Translations under genes and position numbers: made by a program | The notes under the pieces: generated by a model | Database searches by the model: none | Seen by the model: only the letters and a program-made list of their open reading frames with translations | Told to the model about the DNA's origin: nothing | NCBI RefSeq assembly: GCF_048128805.1 | Contig: NC_136003.1 | Coordinates: 23,836,840 to 23,900,839, forward strand | Source: Centroberyx gerrardi | Taxonomy: Eukaryota > Chordata > Actinopteri > Beryciformes > Berycidae | Reading direction: 5' to 3' | Length of the DNA stretch: 64,000 nucleotides | In this document: positions 12,555-24,104 of the stretch, piece after piece | Position numbering within the stretch: the first letter of the stretch is position 1 | Layout: each line of letters begins with the position of its first letter

Positions 12555-13005
12555 CTAGCACGCCTGCTGGCCCATGGGTATGAAGAGCTTATCCCACACC
12601 TCCACCTTCATAACGGCCTTGCCCAGCGGTGACATGGTGGCCCTGATGTCTAGGTAGTTCCCCATATAATTGATTCCTGAACCAGTGGCTTCCTCCCTGA
12701 CAAACCCCTGCTGGGTCTTGTCGTAGTACATCTCTTTGTACAGCGACTCATCGCAATTACGGCCCTTTTTGTAGATGCCCACCGCGAACCAGTTCTTGTA
12801 CAGGTTGTAGTCCCAGGGAACGGAGAACATGATGGCCAGGGTCTCGATGTAGTCGTTCTGCGACCTCTCGAAGAGGTCATAGGTCATCACGCCAACGCTG
12901 CCGGTTGGTTTGCTGCTGCACTTGCTGAAAGTGCAAACCTCCGTCTTTAGGGGGCGCACCGTAGGCTGGGGCGGGTTGTACGTCTCCCCATTGTCCAGGA
13001 ACACC

Positions 13006-13044
<39 letters not shown>

Positions 13045-13235
13045 TTACATGTTTTATTTGTATCTGTGTAATTGCTTTTGTGCACTAACCTCAAAATACA
13101 TGACAACCAGTCCAATACAATCAGGACTTACCTGGGGTTGACGAGGCAGTAGTTGTTAGTGATGTTGCTGATCTCAATGGTAACATTTCTCCTAGTGTTC
13201 ACATTAGCGGCTACGGCTTCGGCTGTCTCTGTCAT
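12555..13235 (-). CDS. actinoporin-like protein, gene 1 (two coding exons, 184 residues)
   Basis: Belongs to the actinoporin / sea-anemone cytolysin fold family, known in cnidarians, plants and some fishes. The physiological role of the fish members is unsettled. Coding exon 1 is 13235-13132 and exon 2 is 13005-12555; the donor is CCCCAG|GTAAG, the acceptor TAG|GGTG, and Arg35 is split. There is no signal peptide and the N-terminus is short (MTETAEAVAANVNTRRN), unlike anemone toxins with a longer amphipathic helix. The family core is plain: TGSVGVMTYD (69-78), then SVPWDYNLYKNW (96-107), then Y124, Y128 and Y129 spaced as in the phosphocholine pocket of characterised actinoporins, with S96, P98 and Y104. 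The position of the key membrane tryptophan in anemone proteins is Leu103, while Trp107 is kept. Cys30, Cys59 and Cys119 are shared with gene 2, although anemone actinoporins are cysteine-free. Pore formation is possible but not shown by sequence. Confidence 0.9.
13008..13041. repeat. (CA)n microsatellite against the gene 1 acceptor
   Basis: About 17 CA units abut the acceptor of exon 2. On the transcribed strand the polypyrimidine tract is therefore a TG run ending in TAG. Length variation here could influence splicing. Confidence 0.95.
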
Positions 13236-13900
13236 CTTGGAATGGCTTTGCTGTCTGCTTGTGATTCTCTGAAACAGAGGCAGTGTCAGTGTTAATCAGC
13301 TGAGGCAGACGGCTTCAAAGCTGCACATACCACTGCCACTCCCATTCCTAACATACTGGAGAAGAGCATTCCCCTTATTACAGAATACAGAATATCCTCT
13401 TGACCTCTCTTATGCTCACTTGCTCTGTTGGCAATGCTTTGACATTCAGTTGCACACATAGAATCTATGTCTTTCCTAGCTGGGTGTGTACGATATACAT
13501 CAGAGGCTAATGAGACAAATTTCAAAGCAGTTGTGAATAATCATAGAGTAGCTGCTGACTCTTTTTGCCTCATTAGAGCATGTTAGAGCATCTTCAATTA
13601 CACCACTAAGTACCATGCAATAATGAAGTTAAAGTGGAAAAATACTGGAGAAAATAATCATCCCTTTAATCAACAGATACAACATACAAATCAAACAAAA
13701 GTCTCATACAGCTTCTATGTGCTTCTATAAATTGCTGTTTTCTTACACACATGAGCTGTTGCCGATGAGCCCTACTCTATACTGTCTTCTATCAAATTCT
13801 CCTGTATTCCAATAAACTTTGTTGCCCAAATGGAGATCTAGCGGTCTTACCTGTTGAGAACCTCTGCTCGTGCTCCAAGTTCCAAGATGAGAAAAGCTTA
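13236..13900 (-). other. probable 5' untranslated exon and intron of actinoporin-like gene 1
   Basis: Reading the minus strand, CTGTTTCAG| lies about 35 nt before the ATG and looks like an acceptor. A good donor, CAACAG|GTAAGA, lies at 13851. This suggests a non-coding first exon upstream of 13851 and an intron of about 580 bp within the 5' untranslated region. The transcript start was not located. Confidence 0.45.
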
Positions 13901-14630
13901 ACAGCTAGAGGGAGGTACCGATATTTTTTCAAACAAGGATATATGCCATCACCCAGGAAACCCTCCCACTTGCAACATAACCCCAGTGGGACAGTATCCA
14001 CCCTCTTTCAACACAGTTACTAATAGCCCACGGCAAATATAGAGATGAAACTATGAAAAGCAAATACTGCCTTGTTTTCTTTCTCTGGGAGAAAACTGCC
14101 ACACCCTAGTCTCTGGCAAAGTTGCCAGACCTGAACAATTTCCAGCAGTTTCCCATTGGATCCAGACTTGTTAGGTAAACAGGGATCACTCACTCGGCAC
14201 TCATTTTGTCCTGTGTGTGCTTGGATGTCTGACTGACTGAGCAGGATAGGTATTTCGTTCCTGTGGTATTATGCAATAGGAACAATATGCAGACTGAACA
14301 AGTTCGTACAAGCATCTCTGGAGCCACTTTACTCTCAGTCTTTCTTTGGTTCGACTTGTTGGAGACCAAGGACCTCATCATAATCAAATGTTTAGAACGA
14401 AATGGAAAGCCTCACAGCCAGTGAAGAACAATATTATTATCATGATGATTAAAAAACATCTATGCAGATATTCCATCTGTTTGCTACTCATTAGAATTGG
14501 ATGAATCTACCTAACAGATTGAAAAATGATTATTGTTCATCAGTACTAATGAAAGCATACTGAGTGAGTGCACATACTAAGGAGCGCTGCAAACAAATCC
14601 CACAGAAAGCAACACAAGCATTGACTCAGA
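13901..14630. other. spacer between the two actinoporin-like genes
   Basis: No coding exon is seen. It should contain the gene 1 promoter (transcription leftward from about 13.9 kb) and the downstream flank of gene 2. I found no convincing TATA box. Confidence 0.45.
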
Positions 14631-14830
14631 ATGTTTTATTACCATAATCAAACAAAAGTCAGTATATAATATACATAGGCCCAAGAAATAGGCTAATGGG
14701 GAATCAATGAGCTGGCTGTCAGATATTGATATCCTTCAGCTGACACAAAATACAGATGACAGCGAAATCAGTCTTGCTCCTCTGGGTTTTAAAAGATGAT
14801 AACATGAAACAGCAGTCGAGTCAAGTGAAG

Positions 14831-14836
14831 TTTATT
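14831..14836 (-). terminator. possible polyadenylation signal of actinoporin-like gene 2
   Basis: AATAAA on the minus strand lies about 60 nt past the stop codon. It sits in a GTCAAGTGAAGTTTATTTGTAG block that resembles the end of a common fish dispersed repeat, so the signal may come from that repeat. A second hexamer at 14640-14635 is an alternative. Confidence 0.4.
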
Positions 14837-14894
14837 TGTAGGGTGCAAAGGCAACAAATGACATGAAAGCAGAATCCCAGTAGACTCTTCTACT

Positions 14895-17191
14895 CTAATG
14901 ACCCATTTTATCATAGAGCTCCACCTTAACAATGGCTTTGCCAATATCAGACATGGTGGCCCTCAATTCAACATACGTAGCCTTATACTCCAGCCCAGAG
15001 CCATTGGTCCCACAGCCGTTGGTCCCAGAGCGGGTGAACTTACTGAGGTCCTTCCCATCATACATCTGGTCGTACAGGTGTTTGTCGCAGTCGCGGGACA
15101 ACTCAAACACGCCCACGGCCAGCCGGTTCTTATACAGGTTGTGGTCAAAGGGCACAGAGAACATGATGGCCACGCGCTCGGAGCAAACCCGGCTCTGCAT
15201 ATGGAACAGGTCGTAGGTCAGCACCCCCACGGCGCCCGTGGCCGTGTTGTCGTCCTTGGTGAAGGAGCACACCTCGGTGTTGGTGGTGCGGATCGTGGGC
15301 TGGGGAGGGTGCTGACTGAAGCCCTTGGCCATATACACCCTGGGCAACAGAGAGAGAGAGGTGGTGTTACCCTAAAACTGGTACACACAACTGCTGAGGA
15401 TCAATGCTAATCAATTGAGAACCTGTACTTCAGAGTTTCAATCTGGTTTCCTGAAGTCTTGTGTTTTTTTTTTAACCTCTTTGATGAAAAAAAAAAACAC
15501 TTTAGTAACTTTTGCTGAGATGTTCAGAGTACTTTCTGAGTGTTGAGTTTTTCCGGGGCGAAACAGCTTATGCTGATGGATGGAGTGTGACTGTACAAGT
15601 ACTGCTATGGACTTGTAAGCAACGGTGAGTGAACCTGCATGCAATGTGCAATGAGGCGGTGTGTGTCACCGCATGATGGATAGGTGGATGTTCTCAGCAA
15701 AGTGATGTCACACATGAAAACCACCCATCCAAGATATAGTCTATCCTGCCAGAGCCAGATAAATGTAGAAGCATGACACTAATACCAACAGACTTATGTA
15801 GTTGTCATTTGTTTGTTTGTTTTTATTCATTTGCCCTTATATTTGAGGTAGAAGAGACCAACTGGAAAATGGAGATGATGTGAGTGAATTTAGTGATAAA
15901 TTGATTTTATTATAGTGTCATGCACCATACTAGTGCCCAACCCATATAGGCTTACAAGACACTGTTAAACAAACTGATCAAAACAATAGGTACAATACTG
16001 ATAAACATAGAATACTTACTGTCAATAGATCTACAATTCACCTTCAAATTACATTACAAACAATTAATTTCAGTATTGTAAATATCTAATTCGGAATTCC
16101 TAACAAAATAAGGATTCCCTCCTTCTTTCCCACACCTTAGAGATTTATTGAGCAATGTCAAAATGAGATTTTCTGTCTTCGACCATCCTTATGCTGAAAT
16201 AAATCGCAATGAATTAGCTTATTGCGCAACTTAATTCTTAAATCATTGTTTAAGGAGCAATGAAACATAAAGTGAATTTCATTTTTCAGTCTCACCTAAG
16301 CTGCAGAGTGAACATGGTCCATGGTTACATGGCTAAGAAATAAAGGCAGCAAACTAGAAACATTGATTAAAATTATGGTAAAGAGACTGAACACTCTCCT
16401 TTCACTTGCATTTTTTAAATCCTTGAGCTTTTACTTTAAATTAATACGAACCTCCTTAAATGGACATAGATTTTTTTTTATGAAAAGCTGCTGGAGAATC
16501 AGGGCTCTTTTGCTACAATTATCAGATAAAAAAGTCTGGGATACTCCATATTCCTGGAGGGACTGCGTGCTAATGTAATCAAAACATTGATTTGGAACTG
16601 TAATCAGCCATTTAAAGCTGAAAGTACTTCAAAGCCATGCATTTAGCCTTTTGAAAATGAATGCATATCCCTGGAGCCAATCAAACTTGAGTATACGCTA
16701 TGGCCATGATGCTCTGCAGCAAGGCTATTGGCTAGTTATGTACATGTTGCTAATGGTGTAACTAACCTTCACTGACCTGCGATTGATGCAGTGAAGTATT
16801 TCAGCCATAAAGCAAGAGAGCCAGTTAAAATCAATTTAACATAACTTTTGAGGAAGTTCTTAACAAACTGAAAATGTGGATATACTTAGTGGGAGGTGCA
16901 AGTCAACAATCAGTTCATCATCATCTTTGCATTTATCAAGTCATTAATTTGAAATTTCAATTTCCATCACATCAACTTTTATCTTTAATGCTATGTTAAT
17001 GCCATCTTATTTATACATGTGTTTACTCTCTTGTTCATTTTAACATGTATCATACCGGTAAATCCGATTTGTTAAATTCCAACTTACTTGGGGTTGATGA
17101 GGCAGTAGTTACTGCTGACATTGGTCATTTCTATGGTGCAGTTTCTGTTGGTGGTGAGAGTGGCTGACACAGCCTCTGCTGTTTCTGGCAT
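14895..17191 (-). CDS. actinoporin-like protein, gene 2 (two coding exons, 182 residues)
   Basis: Tandem paralogue of gene 1. Coding exon 1 is 17191-17088 (104 bp, the same length and phase as in gene 1) and exon 2 is 15339-14895, with a 1.75-kb intron. The donor is CCCCAA|GTAAGT, the acceptor GCCCAG|GGTG, and Lys35 is split. Twenty-one of the first 35 residues match gene 1, and the two align without gaps through residue 128. The core is TGAVGVLTYD (69-78), then SVPFDHNLYKN (96-106). Ser96, Pro98, Tyr104, Tyr124 and Tyr128 are kept, but the gene 1 residues Trp107, Phe108 and Tyr129 are Arg, Leu and Asp here. The segment TNGCGTNGSG is a local Gly/Asn-rich insertion. Cys30, Cys59 and Cys119 are shared. 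The frame is intact with clean splice sites, so it is probably an active gene with altered membrane binding rather than a pseudogene. Confidence 0.88.
15340..17087 (-). other. intron of actinoporin-like gene 2
   Basis: An AT-rich intron of 1.75 kb, against about 130 bp at the same position in gene 1. No nested gene or recognisable transposon is seen. The difference shows one copy has gained or lost about 1.6 kb since duplication. Confidence 0.75.
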
Positions 17192-18575
17192 CTTGGCTGG
17201 AAGTAAAACGGGACTGAAAGCTTAGAATTATATACTCTATAAACAGATCACCATTCAGAAGTTATTGTACAGTAGATAATTCTCTTTTATATAATAGACG
17301 TCAACTAAAGACTGAATGGCTCTGAAAGTGCAAATATTTTTTGTAAATTATATAATTTCACATTGTGTCTAAAGACAAGAATCTTTTATCTTTTATCTTT
17401 TATATGGCAAACCTTTCATGGCCAAATCAAGCTGAAGCACTTACAAGAGAAAATTACTGTAACGATTTATCATTAGTTATTCATGTGTATACAAACAGGC
17501 ACACGTTCCTAAAATATTGCTGTAAGAATTGCCCTTCTCTCAGTGTCTTGGAAAATGTCTTCCTACATGATATTTAAGACATAGATCATAATTAAGTTAT
17601 AATCCTGCTAAAAGTAAGAGTATTTATATTCACCTTTTGGAGTTGAACACCTGAGTTGTACCAGACAGCGTAGAGTCCCCTTCTCTCAAATCCTGTGGAG
17701 AGGTGGAGAGCGTCTCCCCTCCTCCGGTTACACCTCCACAATACTTGTTCCAACACAAATACAGGCGTGTCCTCACTGAAATGACACACTGGCATTCATA
17801 GAAAAGCATGTTTCAAAAAGAGGCACTTGAGCTACCTAATGTCCTGCCATAATCACCATGATACAGTAAACATAACCGGCTATATGCTAATGAAGTACTA
17901 CTGAGAAATTACTAATTAAGCTAAGTAATGCTTTAATTAGTAAATATTTCTATGTCAGCATACTTGTGTATGTGCATTAATATGAACTCTGTATCTTAAA
18001 GCATCAAGGAGTTATAGTGGTTTCAAGAAAATACATTTTTCCTCATTAATATGCAAATGTATGCAGCAAGGAAGTATGAAGTTTCTATCATGTACTGTTG
18101 TGTCCGCAAGAATGAGTCTACACACAGACAGACGTCACCATGGCAACATAACGTCCCGCGTACCATCGACCGTGGTGGCAGGACATAAAAAGAAAGAAGT
18201 ATATTTGCAATGAGAAACACCGTGAAGTGGATCATGACTGGACTAAACTGACTCCTGGTGAGACCAACTCATCTGAAAGTGTCAGACTGCAAACTGATGT
18301 GCTCAGCAGCCAAGATGCAACACTTCCACCATGTTCTCTTGGGCAAGTTCCAGCAGCACCTGTGTTGTGGTGGCACCTACCGCACATGTCATATACACTG
18401 TTTACTAGGTATTGCATATGTGCTGCGTTTATACCTAGCTGTGAAACCGATGCACTTCTTCAATTAAAAAGGCTAAATCTGAATTTTATCTTTCAGTTAC
18501 TACAGAGAACTTGAACAATCCCAGACAGTTTTAGTCTATAAATCTATAAATTCAACATCCTCCAGTAGTAACTGT
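17192..18575. other. upstream region of actinoporin-like gene 2
   Basis: On the minus strand an acceptor-like CTTTCAG (and a closer ACTTCCAG) precedes the ATG by about 10-30 nt, matching the gene 1 layout, so a non-coding first exon is likely. A weak donor AAAAG|GTGAAT at 17634 is one candidate. No other gene is recognisable. Confidence 0.4.
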
Positions 18576-18584
18576 AGTGTGTTC

Positions 18585-20690
18585 CCACCTTGTATTGTCG
18601 AGGACTCCCTGTACTGGACTGTCCCTGGACTGATTGTTTTAATGAACATTTCATTGAATCTGGCACTTTGTTCAATTCCTTATCCTCTGTGCAATCACTG
18701 ACATCTACTGATAAAGTGCGACTTTTGACCTGTGATGTAAATATTGGTGAAAATCGCAAATTCTGTTTCATGCCATTCTCTGTTGTTGAGGCAGGACCGG
18801 ATCACCTGGACCCATGCTTTTTAAAACTGGCCGTTGACTTTATTGCTGAACCATTATGTTATTTTATTAATCTCACTCTTATTAGAAATGAAATTCCTCA
18901 AATCTGGAAATCAGCCCACGTCCTCCCATTGTTAAAAGGTGGTGACTCTACTCTTTTGAATATCTAAAAGCCAATCTCCAAACTGTCTGTTTTAGCCAAG
19001 ATCCTTGAATTGCTGATTAGTGAAAAGCTAAACAAATTCTTGCATGACACTGATATTCTATCTGAGCACCAACCTGGCTTTAGAAGGACAGCACAATTAC
19101 TGCTGCTTTAAAGGTGTTAAATGACATCACTTCTTGTGATCTTGCGCAGCTCTTTCCATTGATCTGTCTAAGGCCTTTAATACAGTTGACCATGCTATCC
19201 TAAAACCTATACTTATGTTTATCTGATGTTGCTGTTGCAAGGTTTATGAATTATCTCTCTGGAAGAACTTGGTGTGTTTACCTGGATGGTATTTCCTCAA
19301 GCTCACTGAATGTCTGTAATGGTGTGCCCCAAGGCTCAGTTTTAGGTCCTCTTTGTTTACTATCTACATCAACAACCTTGGCCAAAATGTATCTAATGCT
19401 CAATTCCATTTCCACACTGATGATACTGTCATCTGTCTTAATCAGGCTCTTGAATACCTGCAAGTAGCCTTTAACTTTGTTCAGTTTGAGTTATATCAGC
19501 TAAAACTTGTTCTGAATGCAGATGGTATTCACAAACCCCCAAAATAAGATACTTATTATCCAGAATATTGTAACCATGCATGGCAAACTGATCAAGACAG
19601 TTTCTTGCTACAAGTATTTGGGAATTTCAATTGATGGTTGTCTCTCTTTTGAACCTCATATAGATAACCTTGTAAAACATTAGTGAAACAAGGGTTTTAG
19701 TTTAGAAATAAGTTATGTTTCTCATTTAAGGCTAGGAAAACATTGGTTGTGTCCATTTTGTTTTACCCCTAATTGGTTATGGGGATTTGATTTACATAAA
19801 TGCATTAAGTCATCGTCTCTGCTAGACTCATCATGGAGCCTTATGGCTTGTTACTGGCTTGAAATCAATTACTCATCACTGTACCTCGTGTGTCAGAGCT
19901 GGCTGGCCCTCTCTCTCCTCTCACAGACTAAACCATTGGTATAGTTTCATATATCAGTCCGTTCTTGGCTACTTCCTTCATATCTTTGCAATTACATTTG
20001 TCAAAGGTCTGGTGGAAGTTACTGTCTGTGTTCACGAGACTTGTTCCTATTGTCTGTGCATAAAGACTGTACAGAGTTGGATAAAAGGGCTTTCAAATAC
20101 TCTGTCCCTTCTACTGTGAACTCCCTACAAATGATTTAAAACTGGATCACCAAGTGTCACTTGGGGAATTTAAAAACCTCATGAAGGGCCTTCAGGCAAA
20201 TTCCTTTTTAAACTGCTCCTGCCTTTTGTAGGCTACACAGTTTCACCCTGTTTTCACCCTTTTCACCCCTTTTGACCCTTCACCCTTTTACAATGTATTG
20301 TTTTTGTTAATATTTACCTCCGCCAAGGAGGTTATGTTTTCGGTGCCGTTTGTTTGTTTGTTTGTTTGTTTGTTTGCTTGTCTGTTTGTCTGTTAGCAGG
20401 ATTACGGAAAAACTACTGGCCCGATTTTCATGAAACTTCGTGGAAGGGTGTAGCATGGGCCAAGGAAGAACCTATAAAATTTTTGAGCGGATCCGGATCC
20501 GACTCACAAACAAGCAATAATAGCACGAACCTTGGCGGAGGTCTGCGCTCTCCAAGTGCCCTTCTAGTTAGAATCTGTAATTTTGTATGTCAGTTTATTT
20601 GGTTTCATGTTGTCTGCAACTTTTATGTATAGTTTTTGTGCTGCTGTTTTGGCCAGGTCTCTCTTAAATATTATCTCCAATTTTTATAAA
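18585..20690 (+). mobile_element. decayed L2-like LINE, reverse transcriptase remnant
   Basis: Fragments of a non-LTR reverse transcriptase appear in order in shifting frames. They are IPQIWKSAHVLPLLKGGDS (to 18950), then KPISKLSVLAKILE, then LNVCNGVPQGSVLGPL (about 19310-19355), then a shifted FTIYINNLG and FHTDDTVI. A TAA at 18965 interrupts the first frame, and more stops and shifts follow. The catalytic (F/Y)ADD box reads HTDD at 19413-19424. The 3' end has TTTTGGCCAGGTCTCTCTT (about 20650), the typical close of fish L2 elements. The copy is dead and truncated. Its 3' part is split by the element at 20316-20571. Confidence 0.88.
20316..20571 (+). mobile_element. short inverted-repeat dispersed element nested in the LINE
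   Basis: It begins ACCTCCGCCAAGG (20316-20328) and carries the exact reverse complement CCTTGGCGGAGGT at 20530-20542, followed by CTGCGCTCTCC and a CTTCTAGTT end. Between them lie a TTTG microsatellite (about 20348-20390) and GGATCCGGATCC. It has no coding capacity. I recognise the sequence as a widespread dispersed repeat in fish and invertebrate genomes but cannot name the family. LINE sequence continues on both sides. Confidence 0.75.
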
Positions 20691-20744
20691 GTGATTATCC
20701 CACCACCTTTTATGTACAGTGTTACACTTATTAGGCCTAATTAG

Positions 20745-20826
20745 ACAATAGTGTATTTGAGAAGCGAGTTGGGTAATTGTTCAGCGTTAGCAGAGGTTTG
20801 CCCTCTCCGAGTGCTTTCTAGTTTTC
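20745..20826 (+). mobile_element. 3' end fragment of a second inverted-repeat element
   Basis: GCAGAGGTTTGCCCTCTCCGAG followed by TGCTTTCTAGTT closely matches the 3' terminal 35 bp of the element at 20316-20571. Only the end is preserved and it is followed by a T-rich run. Confidence 0.65.
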
Positions 20827-20829
20827 TTT

Positions 20830-22095
20830 TTTTTTTTTTTCACCACAGACATGATTGAATCCATCCTACTATGGTAGGCAGATTTTAATTACAACCCCCA
20901 GAAGAAATTAAGCACTCGATGTTCATCTTACTCACTCTAGGATTTTACTCTAAACTAAAAGCCGGCTCAACATAAACATAACACAAAACTGCAATAAACC
21001 TGTTTTAATATATTAAATTATATTAAATCATATTGATTTAATTTCATCATATTTCAATGAGCTCATCTCTTTGCTCTCATGGGACCCACTGTAGCTCAAC
21101 ACATGCACTTCATAAAGGACCTTTATGGAGCATTTCATGCTCTAACTCGCTTAAGATGAAACCAAACTCTCACGATTGCACAACTGGTTGTTTTTGCTGC
21201 AGGTGATGGCAGGTGACAGATTCCTTGGGGCGCCACCCTACCCCAGTCACAAATTTCAACACACCGCCAGACTCTTAAATTATTAATTCTTTTACTGCAT
21301 ACTATGCTCCCACTGGAGTATGGAGTGGAAAAGGAGCCACTCCCTTCTTCCACATAGGAGCAAGTTACAATAACAATGTATTATGTAAGAGAGAACTGTA
21401 CAGAACAGTGTTACATTTAAGATTATAGGCCCTTTGGGTCTTCCCAATTAAGTATGTTTTGCAAACTTTGTCCGTTTTGAGATGTGTTCATTATACCACT
21501 GACCGATCCAAGTAATGTGTGGCAGCTGTTCAATTTTATACATCAGGCGACTGGAACTGGATTTGAATCTTTTACAGTAACTTGAACACTTGAAGTCACC
21601 AGATGGCACCAAACATGCATTTGCAAAAATACATTTGCACTACACAGACCTTCTGGTAAGTTTATGTTTGCTGTCTGATGGGTATCCAGTGACCATGTCA
21701 GAAAATCTCTAAATAACAATATATATATACAGCATACTGCTCTTCCGTTATGTCCTGAAAAAAGGACATGGCTGCATTCAAATAGTCAAATTTTAGGTGC
21801 TATACAGTATTTATCTATCTATTATCTATAATTGTGTTGATTGAAAAGAATAAAAAGGAGTTGACACAATCTGCCATAGGACCAAGCCAAGGACTCATCA
21901 CTCTACTTATGTTGCAACAAAATAATATAAAGAGTAGGTGAAAATAAATAAAAAAGATCAAAATATATCATGAATCATATTGCAGAGGTTCTTGAAGTGT
22001 TGCTACAACAGTACTACTGCCTGGACTTACAGGACTGTCCAGTTAAATCGGAGAGGGGAAAATGAACGAGCAATGGTCTCCACTCTTTCAATAAG
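20830..22095. other. AT-rich spacer
   Basis: No gene is seen. It contains T-rich runs and low-complexity AT segments, and nothing else recognisable. Confidence 0.6.
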
Positions 22096-22097
22096 TA

Positions 22098-22296
22098 CTG
22101 CTGTTGCCCTTGAGCAAGGCACTGAACACCCAGGTGCTCCAGCGAAGCCGCTCAGTGGCCGACAGCAGTAGACTGTGGCAGTACTGATCGGCTCCCATGT
22201 GTGAGTGTGTGTAACATTATGAATGTGACGCAGGGGCACGGCTGAAAAAAATCATAATGTGGTCAGTAAACCTTGTTTGAATAAAGGTTAAAAATA
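22098..22296 (+). mobile_element. SINE-like element of fish type
   Basis: CCCTTGAGCAAGGCACTGAA, then CTCAGTGGCC, and an AATAAAGGTTAAAAA end match the layout of a very common teleost SINE whose tail resembles L2 3' ends. The 5' boundary is uncertain. Confidence 0.7.
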
Positions 22297-23807
22297 CGTA
22301 ATTAGGTATTTGAATATAGGCCTTTACACTAAGTTGATATGAGGCTGATGTCAAAGTTCAGAAAATACCCTTTCAGTGTATTTTCACTCTGAGAAACAGG
22401 AGCTACTAGTTAGCATTTTAGCTAAAGGACCAGTCAGAGTTTATGATGGAAGACCACAGAGAAAATTAGCAGAGATTCATTCATTTTGTTTTATTCAGAC
22501 CAAATAAAGGGTCGTCTCTTTTTCTCTAGGGGAACATCATCAGTTTTTTCATTCTAATTTTCTTAGAAGTTTTATATTTTGTCATTGTCAGTTTCAGAAT
22601 GTGTAGGAAAATGAATATATCCCATGAGCCAAATGTCCCTGGAGTCTTTGTGTTTTCATGAACATGCTTTAGGATGTCATGCCGTCTCCAGCGGTGCGTA
22701 CGTACAAACATAATGAAGTCAAGAAGAAGAACAAAGACAGAACTAAAAGTCTTGAGACAAGTTTTGCGAACTGCACTTAAAGGCTTCTCTATTGTCTGTT
22801 TATGCAGAGGAGACACTTGAAAAAAAAAGATTTTTCTATTTTGGACAGAAGGTAATAAGGGGGCTCCCTCTGTCCTGCAGTCACATGGTCGCCCATTAAG
22901 TAATGCACATATATCACTGTCAATTGATTTATGTCAGAACTGAGTCAAAGTCTTCCTTCGTAATTTTAGCATGGCTATTAATTATTTAATCAAGCTGTGG
23001 TATTCTCTATCTATAATTTGTAAGAGCAGTTACTAAGAGGTAATATCGAAGAATAAAATATGAGTAATATCTATTCACAGGTTGCGAGGGCTTTTAAGGT
23101 TTTATGATGACGAAGATAAATGTATGCTGAAGACAAAACCTTATTTAAAAATTACAGCGGCAGCAGCATCAATAGCTCAACTTCAATACACTTACTCACT
23201 GTCCTCTTTTCTGTCGGTTGGACATTTTGTCTTGCCCTCTTTTCTCCTCATTCTTTACTTCCCTGTTTTTTAAGCCTCAGTCTACCTAATAACAGATAAG
23301 AAAGATTTAAATTTAACTGAAGAAAGGTGCTTCAATTTGCATGCCATGTTAATGCTTATTGTTGAAATAGTCAAATAGTCATCATAAATTATTTTTGTCA
23401 AAGTCATATAGATAAAATGTAACAACAACAACAACAACAACAACAACAATATTTTGATAAATATTACTGAACACTCCTCTCCCATTAGTATGTGTGTTTT
23501 TCTCTCCTGCATTTCCCCTCTTCCCAACCACTTAGATGTCTGTAAAGTGATTAATGGACATGGTAAAGCTGTAAAGTGAAATCTTCTCCCTTTGAATTGT
23601 CACCATTGAAAGCTTTACAATTAGCCTGATTATACTGCTCTGAAAATAGTTCAGCCATGAACTGCAAGTTCATTGCAGTAATTGACAGAGGACTGCACAC
23701 AAACAATCACGACTTGCAATTTTGCTTTAATCAAATATGCCAGAATTCTATAAGTATATAATCAACCATTGAAAATAAGGGGAATTTTACAGTGTATCAC
23801 ACACTAC

Positions 23808-23843
<36 letters not shown>

Positions 23844-23970
23844 TTGCTTATTCTTCCTAGTAGCTTAGAGTGCTTCTATAGGGATATGGCTTTTTATGGC
23901 TGAGCTGGCCTTGTTTACACAGTGCCACATTATATAATAATGACTCTTAAAACCCCAAATGTGTTCTCAA

Positions 23971-24104
23971 GGTTCATGGTTTATAATTTAGGTTATCTGC
24001 CATCTCACAAAATGATCAGGCTAACACTCACTTGAATAAAATGATCAGAGATGGTTTATATCGTATATGAGAGCAAAATAAGATGGATCATTTTCTTATT
24101 TTCT
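23971..24104 (+). repeat. dispersed repeat, copy A
   Basis: It contains CACTTGAATAAAATGATCAG and flanks that align over about 130 bp with 46838-46969. There is no coding potential and no obvious terminal repeat. The family is not recognised. Confidence 0.65.

Noticed and set aside
14898-15410. 170-residue + strand frame opposite actinoporin-like gene 2
   Set aside because: It is antisense to the recognised exon and has no family match.
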